This document shows positions 49,411 through 53,567 of a DNA stretch of 53,567 nt, one piece after another. Every line of letters begins with the position of its first letter. Within the stretch, counting starts at the first letter, position 1. The notes beneath the pieces are model-generated. The model had not been told where the DNA came from. It did no database searches and saw nothing but the letters and a program-made list of their open reading frames with translations. Both the position numbers and the translations under genes were made by a program. The stretch covers positions 1 through 53,567 of the forward strand of contig DASZPJ010000038.1 in the NCBI GenBank assembly GCA_035550295.1, written 5' to 3'. This stretch comes from DASZPJ01 sp035550295. GTDB lineage: Bacteria > Patescibacteriota > Saccharimonadia > Saccharimonadales > UBA4665.

Positions 49411-50934
49411 TTGAACTGGAAAATCATCTGGAAAAGTTTCGGGCATCAAGATATGCGCAAGCGTATTTTTGCAGTCCTTGGCATCTTGCTGGTCTTCCGG
49501 ATTCTGGCGCACATCCCGGTGCCACTGAGCAATCCCGAAACGCTGCACCAAGTCCTTTCCAATTTATTTAACTCCAGCAACACACCGCAGCTCCTGAGTT
49601 TTATCAACGTCCTGTCCGGTGGTGCGCTGGCCAACTTCAGTATTATGATCGCCGGCATGGGCCCGTACATTAACGCCAGCATCATCATGCAGCTGCTGAC
49701 CAAAGCAATCCCGCAGTTGGAAGCGCTCCACAAAGAAGGCGAGTTTGGCCAAAAGAAGATCAACCAGTACACCCGCCTCCTGACTTTCCCGCTGGCTATC
49801 ATCCAATCTATTGGTTCAATTTACCTGATCAAACAGGCCGCCCAGCAAGTTGGTGGCGTTGGTGATATTACGGCGCACGCTTCATTTGGACAGTGGGCGC
49901 TGATGGTTGGCGCCTTAACCGGTGGTTCAATGCTGCTGATGTGGCTGGGTGAATTAGTCACCGAACAATCGGTTGGTAACGGTATATCTTTGATCATCAC
50001 CGTGGGCATAGTTAGCCGTTTGCCGTCCAACATTGCCGAAATCTGGAGTTCAGTCGTCCAAAAAGGCCACCACCTTAAAGTCTTTGGCCACAGTTTGCCA
50101 ATCGACAAAAAGGGCCTGATCCTAGCAGTAATTATTGCCGTGTCGGTGCTGGTCGTTACATGGCTGGTGGTGATGCTTAATGAGGCTTCGCGTAACTTGA
50201 CAGTCAATTATGCTAAACGGGTACAGGGCAACCGCGCTTATGGAGGCATCACGACAATTTTGCCGGTCAAGCTGATTACGGCCGGCGTGGTGCCAATCAT
50301 CTTTGCTGTGGCTTTCCTGAGCGTGCCAAGCTTTGCCGGCTCGCTGCTGAGCGGCAGCCACAATCCGCATTGGGCGCATATTGGTTTAAACCTCAGCCAT
50401 TGGTTCCAGCAGCCATCTAAAACGACTTTTGCGCCGGTCGCACTGGGTGGCCTGGGCTGGCAAGCTTACATTTACCCGGTAGTTTATTTCCTGCTGGTCT
50501 TCACCTTCACCTTCTTCTACACCAGCATTACTTTCAACTCCAAAGAAATTGCCGAGAACCTGCACAAACAAGGCGGATTTATTGAAGGGGTTCGTGGCGG
50601 TGAACAGACCGAAAAGTACCTAAGCCGGATCATCAACCGACTGACTCTATTCGGTGCGATCAGCCTAGGCATCCTGGCTGTCGTGCCGATTATTGCCCAG
50701 ATTTTCATCAACACCAACATTACGATTGGCGGTACCAGTGTATTGATCTTAGTGTCGGTTGCTTTGCAAACTTTGCGTGCTGTTGAGTCCCGCGCCCTTA
50801 TGGTCACCTACGACCAGTACGAGCAACCAGATTTCTTCTACGAGACCGAAGAATCAGGGCTTAGCGATGTCCAAACCGGCCGTCTGGCTCGAGTCAAACG
50901 TGTCTTCCGTCGTAACAAAGCTTCAAAAAAGTAA
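49411..50934 (+). CDS. secY: Preprotein translocase subunit SecY
   Basis: 507 residues, above the usual about 430. Ten transmembrane segments can be traced from KRIFAVLGILLVFRILAHIPVP to FINTNITIGGTSVLILVSVA. The conserved cytoplasmic loop with RVQGNRAYGG is present. Extra length comes from a loop near 315-345 (LLSGSHNPHWAHIGLN region) and a C-terminal charged tail of about 40 residues (DQYEQPDFFYETEESG). The TTG at 49411 is taken as start, with GAGGGAAAA upstream; ATG 49453 would cut into the first segment. adk and map, often next, are absent. Confidence 0.95.
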   Translation: MNWKIIWKSFGHQDMRKRIFAVLGILLVFRILAHIPVPLSNPETLHQVLSNLFNSSNTPQLLSFINVLSGGALANFSIMIAGMGPYINASIIMQLLTKAIPQLEALHKEGEFGQKKINQYTRLLTFPLAIIQSIGSIYLIKQAAQQVGGVGDITAHASFGQWALMVGALTGGSMLLMWLGELVTEQSVGNGISLIITVGIVSRLPSNIAEIWSSVVQKGHHLKVFGHSLPIDKKGLILAVIIAVSVLVVTWLVVMLNEASRNLTVNYAKRVQGNRAYGGITTILPVKLITAGVVPIIFAVAFLSVPSFAGSLLSGSHNPHWAHIGLNLSHWFQQPSKTTFAPVALGGLGWQAYIYPVVYFLLVFTFTFFYTSITFNSKEIAENLHKQGGFIEGVRGGEQTEKYLSRIINRLTLFGAISLGILAVVPIIAQIFINTNITIGGTSVLILVSVALQTLRAVESRALMVTYDQYEQPDFFYETEESGLSDVQTGRLARVKRVFRRNKASKK

Positions 50935-50939
50935 TCAAC

Positions 50940-50969
50940 TTGTAAAATAGTTCTTTCTAAGATTATATA
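50940..50969 (+). promoter_or_regulatory. Promoter of the 50979 gene, leaderless arrangement
   Basis: TTGTAA (50940-50945), 18 bases, TATATA (50964-50969), nine bases before the ATG. Confidence 0.5.
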
Positions 50970-50978
50970 TAAGCAACT

Positions 50979-51317
50979 ATGGCATATGGAGATCTTCCAA
51001 ATAGTTGGTGGTCACCCTCCAAGATTATTATTGGTGAGCACTCAGAGCGTGCCCCCATCAGTATGATTAGGTCACTGGAAGAAGAACTCCAGGTAGTGCT
51101 TGATGAGACTTTCCCAGGGTGTGCCGATTTGACGGGTAATCATCAGTTTTTGGATTGCTTAAGCTGGTCTGGAGCTGTGGTAGCTGCTCGCCACCATCTG
51201 GAGTACGATCTCGATAAGGGCTGGCTAGAGAAAACAGGTCCAGATCCAACTCCTGTTGTGTTGGAGCGGCCAAAGAAACCCTTCTCTCGGCTGCTCAGCG
51301 CTATTGGCGTGCATTAG
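50979..51317 (+). CDS. Hypothetical protein between secY and infA, 112 aa
   Basis: Unrecognised soluble protein, MAYGDLPNSWWSPSKIIIG. It has IRSLEEELQVVLDETFPGCA, DCLSWSGAVVAARHHLEYDL and a basic end (ERPKKPFSRLLSAIGVH). It has its own promoter placed immediately before the ATG, unlike most inserted genes in the S10-spc region, which rely on translational coupling. adk and map would be expected at this site in many bacteria; neither family resembles this protein. Confidence 0.65.
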   Translation: MAYGDLPNSWWSPSKIIIGEHSERAPISMIRSLEEELQVVLDETFPGCADLTGNHQFLDCLSWSGAVVAARHHLEYDLDKGWLEKTGPDPTPVVLERPKKPFSRLLSAIGVH

Positions 51318-51357
51318 TTTCCGCTTGCAGAATGTGCTATTATAAGGGGTAGATTCA

Positions 51358-51413
51358 CCCACAAGGCCGAATCTCGTATTAAAGAGTAAAAAACTCTTTA
51401 CAACTCTTGTGGG
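51358..51413. promoter_or_regulatory. Nested inverted repeats overlapping the infA promoter
   Basis: CCCACAAG (51358-51365) and CTTGTGGG (51406-51413) are perfect inverted repeats enclosing AAAGAGT (51381-51387)/ACTCTTT (51393-51399). The downstream arms overlap the -35 and the spacer of the infA promoter, so this could be an operator, or the leader of a transcript from an extended -10 box upstream (TGcTATTAT, 51338-51343). Confidence 0.55.
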
Positions 51414-51425
51414 AATTGATACAAT
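51397..51425 (+). promoter_or_regulatory. infA proximal promoter
   Basis: TTTACA (51397-51402), 17 bases, TACAAT (51420-51425) with extended -10 TG at 51417-51418. The leader before the infA ATG would be about 12 bases, without Shine-Dalgarno. Confidence 0.72.
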
Positions 51426-51443
51426 TGATCCCTAGTTGTAATT

Positions 51444-51665
51444 ATGGCTGCCAATAAGGAAGTAATCGAGCTCACCGGAACGATAATCGAGACCCTTCCA
51501 GGGACTCAATTTCGGGTAGAACTCGAGAACGGGCACCAAATTATAGCTCACGTCGCCGGTAAGATGAGGAAACATTTCATCCGCATCGTGCCAGGAGACA
51601 GCGTTACCGTAGAGTTGACGCCTTACGATCTTACGAAGGGTCGGATTACGTACCGCAAGGGCTAA
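51444..51665 (+). CDS. infA: Translation initiation factor IF-1
   Basis: 73-residue OB-fold protein: KEVIELTGTIIETLPGTQFR, VELENGHQIIAHVAGKMRKH and GDSVTVELTPYDLTKGRITY. IF-1 occupies the ribosomal A site during initiation. It opens the alpha-operon part of the cluster (infA, rpmJ, rpsM, rpsK, rpsD, rpoA) and is controlled by its own promoter with inverted repeats. Confidence 0.97.
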   Translation: MAANKEVIELTGTIIETLPGTQFRVELENGHQIIAHVAGKMRKHFIRIVPGDSVTVELTPYDLTKGRITYRKG

Positions 51666-51720
51666 GAACCCTAACTAAATAAGCAGTGAGTCATTCGCAG
51701 CAAAAGGAGCAATGATCCGC

Positions 51721-51837
51721 ATGAAAGTGCGTGCCAGTGTCAAAAAGATTAGTCCAGATGATAAAATCGTCCGCCGCAAAGGACGACTTTACGTTATCAA
51801 TAAGTTCAAACCTAAGCACAAGCAAAGGCAAGGTTAG
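51721..51837 (+). CDS. rpmJ: 50S ribosomal protein L36, zinc-free form
   Basis: 38 residues beginning MKVRASVKKISPDDKIVRR and ending HKQRQG. The usual C-x2-C-x12-C-x4-H zinc site is absent: the cysteine positions read Ser, Asp and others, so this is the C-minus type. AAGGAG at 51704-51709 suits the ATG at 51721 (11 bases); an in-frame ATG at 51712 is too close to it. rpsM starts three bases after the stop. Confidence 0.93.
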   Translation: MKVRASVKKISPDDKIVRRKGRLYVINKFKPKHKQRQG

Positions 51838-51840
51838 CTA

Positions 51841-52227
51841 GTGGCTCGTATTTCCGGCGTTACTATTCCAGCTGAAAAGCAAATTTGGGTCGCATTGACC
51901 TATGTTTACGGCATTGGCCCTAAAACTGCCGAGGACATCGTAAAGCAAGCCAACGTCGAACGCACTACTCGTGTCAAGAACCTGACCGACGCCGAAATTG
52001 CTCGCATCCAGGATATTATCAACGCCGATTTGGTGGTTGAAGGTGAATTGCAGCGTATCGTTAGCGGCAACATTAAGCGCCTGAAGGACATTAAGTCTTA
52101 CCGCGGTATGCGCCACTCGGCTAATTTGCCAAGTCGCGGCCAGCGCACCAAGACCAATGCTCGAACCCGCCGCGGCAAAAAGGTGACTGTCGGTGGAACT
52201 GCCAAGAAGGTGGCATCAAAGACTTAG
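51841..52227 (+). CDS. rpsM: 30S ribosomal protein S13
   Basis: 128 residues, GTG start. ARISGVTIPAEKQIWVALTY, YGIGPKTAEDI (helix-two-turns-helix) and the basic SYRGMRHSANLPSRGQRTKT identify uS13, which contacts P-site tRNA and bridges to the 50S. Followed by rpsK after seven bases. Confidence 0.97.
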   Translation: MARISGVTIPAEKQIWVALTYVYGIGPKTAEDIVKQANVERTTRVKNLTDAEIARIQDIINADLVVEGELQRIVSGNIKRLKDIKSYRGMRHSANLPSRGQRTKTNARTRRGKKVTVGGTAKKVASKT

Positions 52228-52234
52228 GAATTTT

Positions 52235-52699
52235 ATGGCTGAAGAAGATATTACCAAGACTGAAATTGAAGCAACCGCCGAAGCTCCGGCCGAAACGGCT
52301 GTTGCCGATGCGCCTAAAGCTGCACCAAAGCGCAAGAAAGCCAAGCGCAGTGTGCCAAGTGGCCAGGTTCACGTACTGGCAACCTTCAACAACACGATTA
52401 TTACTTTTACTGATTCCAAGGGGAACGTCCTGAGTAGCAGCAGTGCTGGCGCTTGTGGCTTCCGAGGTTCAAAAAAGGGTACTGCTTACGCCGCCCAGGT
52501 GGCAGCTGAGCGTGCCGCTACGACTGCCAAGCAGCAATTTGGTTTTAGTAAAGCCGATGTCTTCATCAAAGGCATTGGTTTGGGTCGCGATGCTGCTGTC
52601 CGCGTTATGGCCGGTATGGACATCGCTGTTGAGAGTATCAAAGATGTTACCGGTGTCCCGCACGGTGGCGTTCGACCTAAGAAAGCGCGGAGGATCTAA
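52235..52699 (+). CDS. rpsK: 30S ribosomal protein S11
   Basis: 154 residues. The ATG at 52235 is chosen; the longer frame from 52193 overlaps rpsM and lacks a ribosome site. An acidic N-terminal extension of about 40 residues (EEDITKTEIEATAEAPAE) precedes the uS11 core (GQVHVLATFNNTIITFTDSK, SSSSAGACGFRGSKKGTAYA, GVPHGGVRPKKARRI). uS11 shapes the mRNA exit and platform. Confidence 0.96.
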   Translation: MAEEDITKTEIEATAEAPAETAVADAPKAAPKRKKAKRSVPSGQVHVLATFNNTIITFTDSKGNVLSSSSAGACGFRGSKKGTAYAAQVAAERAATTAKQQFGFSKADVFIKGIGLGRDAAVRVMAGMDIAVESIKDVTGVPHGGVRPKKARRI

Positions 52700-52702
52700 G
52701 CC

Positions 52703-53326
52703 ATGGCTCGTGACCGACAGTCGATTGTAAAGATGAGCCGCCGCGAAGGCTACGCTCTTCACCCCAAAGCCCACAAGGCCTTGGTCAAGCGCTCTACGCC
52801 GCCAGGCCAAGCTGCCAACGCTCGCGGTGGTCGAATGGGCAAAGCCAGCCAATATTCATTGCAGTTGCGCGAAAAGCAAAAAGTTAAGCGTTTGTACGGC
52901 TTACTGGAACGACAGTTCAGCAATCTTATGAAAGAAGCCAGCCGTGTCCAGGGGCAATCTGGCCAAGTCCTATTGCAGTTCCTGGAACAGCGCGCTGACA
53001 ATGCTGTTTACCGCGCCGGTTTTGCACCAAGCCGCCGAGCCGCCCGCCAGTTGATGAGCCATGGCCACTTCACTTTGAACGGTGTCCGTGTTGATATTCC
53101 ATCAATTCGCCTGAAGCCAGGTGACACTTTGGTGGCCCGTGCTCACAGCCTTAACACCGAATACTTCAAGAAGTTGGATGACACCAGCCCGGCCCCTAGC
53201 GAAACGCCAGGGTGGCTGAAAGTTGATCGTAAGAAAGTTGAATTGTCAGTTACTGGCGTGCCAAGTCGAGACGACGCCGAACCAGACATCAATGAGCAGT
53301 TAATTGTCGAGTATTACTCACGCTAA
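52703..53326 (+). CDS. rpsD: 30S ribosomal protein S4, zinc-free form
   Basis: 207 residues. The N-terminal segment, which in zinc-binding uS4 holds four cysteines, has none here (IVKMSRREGYALHPKAHKAL). The S4 RNA-binding domain is clear: FLEQRADNAVYRAGFAPSRR, ARQLMSHGHFTLNGVRVDIP. S4 nucleates 30S assembly and commonly represses the alpha operon. rpoA follows after 15 bases with AAGGAG. Confidence 0.96.
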   Translation: MARDRQSIVKMSRREGYALHPKAHKALVKRSTPPGQAANARGGRMGKASQYSLQLREKQKVKRLYGLLERQFSNLMKEASRVQGQSGQVLLQFLEQRADNAVYRAGFAPSRRAARQLMSHGHFTLNGVRVDIPSIRLKPGDTLVARAHSLNTEYFKKLDDTSPAPSETPGWLKVDRKKVELSVTGVPSRDDAEPDINEQLIVEYYSR

Positions 53327-53341
53327 AAAGGAGCAAGCAGC

Positions 53342-53567
53342 ATGTCACAAACCATTCACACCCCCGGCCTCGTCAAGGTAGACGACCACAGCGCCACTAG
53401 CGCCACTTTCGTCGTCGAACCGTTGCACAGCGGTTACGGCATGACGCTGGGTAACTCCTTGCGACGCGTTTTGCTGTCGAGTATCGCCGGCGCCGCTGTC
53501 ACGTCCTTCAAGATCGAAGGCGTAACCCACGAATTTACCGATGTCACTGGCGTCAAAGAAGACGTCA
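53342..53567 (+). CDS. rpoA: RNA polymerase alpha subunit, 5' part only
   Basis: The first 75 codons are inside the window: MSQTIHTPGLVKVDDHSATS, then EPLHSGYGMTLGNSLRRVLL and SSIAGAAVTSFKIEGVTHEF, the N-terminal dimerisation domain that nucleates polymerase assembly. AAGGAG at 53328-53333 supports the ATG at 53342. The gene runs off the window end, completing the alpha operon order after rpsD. Confidence 0.96.
   Translation, partial: MSQTIHTPGLVKVDDHSATSATFVVEPLHSGYGMTLGNSLRRVLLSSIAGAAVTSFKIEGVTHEFTDVTGVKEDV

Noticed and set aside
1..53567. Alternative genetic code (UGA as glycine, as in Gracilibacteria/SR1)
   Set aside because: TGA ends several genes at expected family lengths (hisS, tig), and no conserved protein needs read-through of TGA.
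1..53567. CRISPR array, prophage or classical insertion sequence
   Set aside because: No regularly spaced direct repeats, phage genes or transposase were found; the only mobile-looking unit is the GIY-YIG element at 34193.

Overview
The window (about 53.6 kb, GC near 50%, standard bacterial code with TGA used as a stop in several genes) looks like a chromosomal core segment of a reduced bacterium of the Candidate Phyla Radiation (Patescibacteria), most likely a Saccharibacteria (TM7) relative. The assignment is an inference from gene content: no uL30 gene between rpsE and rplO, no adk or map between secY and infA, long Ala/Lys-rich tails on ribosomal proteins, and many short unrecognised genes.

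Layout. 1-9129: a partial secreted protein, an unrecognised gene, clpC behind a CIRCE/HrcA site, an anchored HExxH protein, radA, and on the minus strand a class A penicillin-binding protein. 9225-13390: tyrS, recG and a helical protein. 13446-17996: tRNA-Leu, small genes, then a leader peptide plus intrinsic terminator in front of hisG-like, hisE-like and hisS genes, followed by a membrane protein and a secreted protein. 18047-21042: tig, clpP (second CIRCE site) and two unrecognised genes. 21022-28671: rpoB (with an apparent frameshift) and rpoC. 28655-36436: the str region rpsL, rpsG, fusA, tuf with unknown genes between them and a small GIY-YIG unit bounded by inverted repeats. 36470-53567: three small genes, then the S10-spc-alpha superoperon from rpsJ to the start of rpoA.

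Four themes stand out. (1) Many genes have a -10 box that ends only 6-9 bases before the start codon and no Shine-Dalgarno sequence, so leaderless mRNAs appear common; genes with real leaders do carry AAGGAG-type sites. (2) Zinc ligands are missing throughout the transcription and translation machinery (RpoC, S4, S14, L36). (3) Several leaders look like attenuators: hisG, fusA, the region after tuf, and rplC. (4) Unrecognised genes, often with codon use unlike the neighbours, sit at nearly every junction of the normally compact ribosomal operons and are translationally coupled to them.

No CRISPR array, rRNA or classical insertion sequence was seen. There is no gene-free stretch longer than 300 bases; the longest gaps (about 222 bases before rplC and 189 before rpoB) hold promoters and structured leaders.
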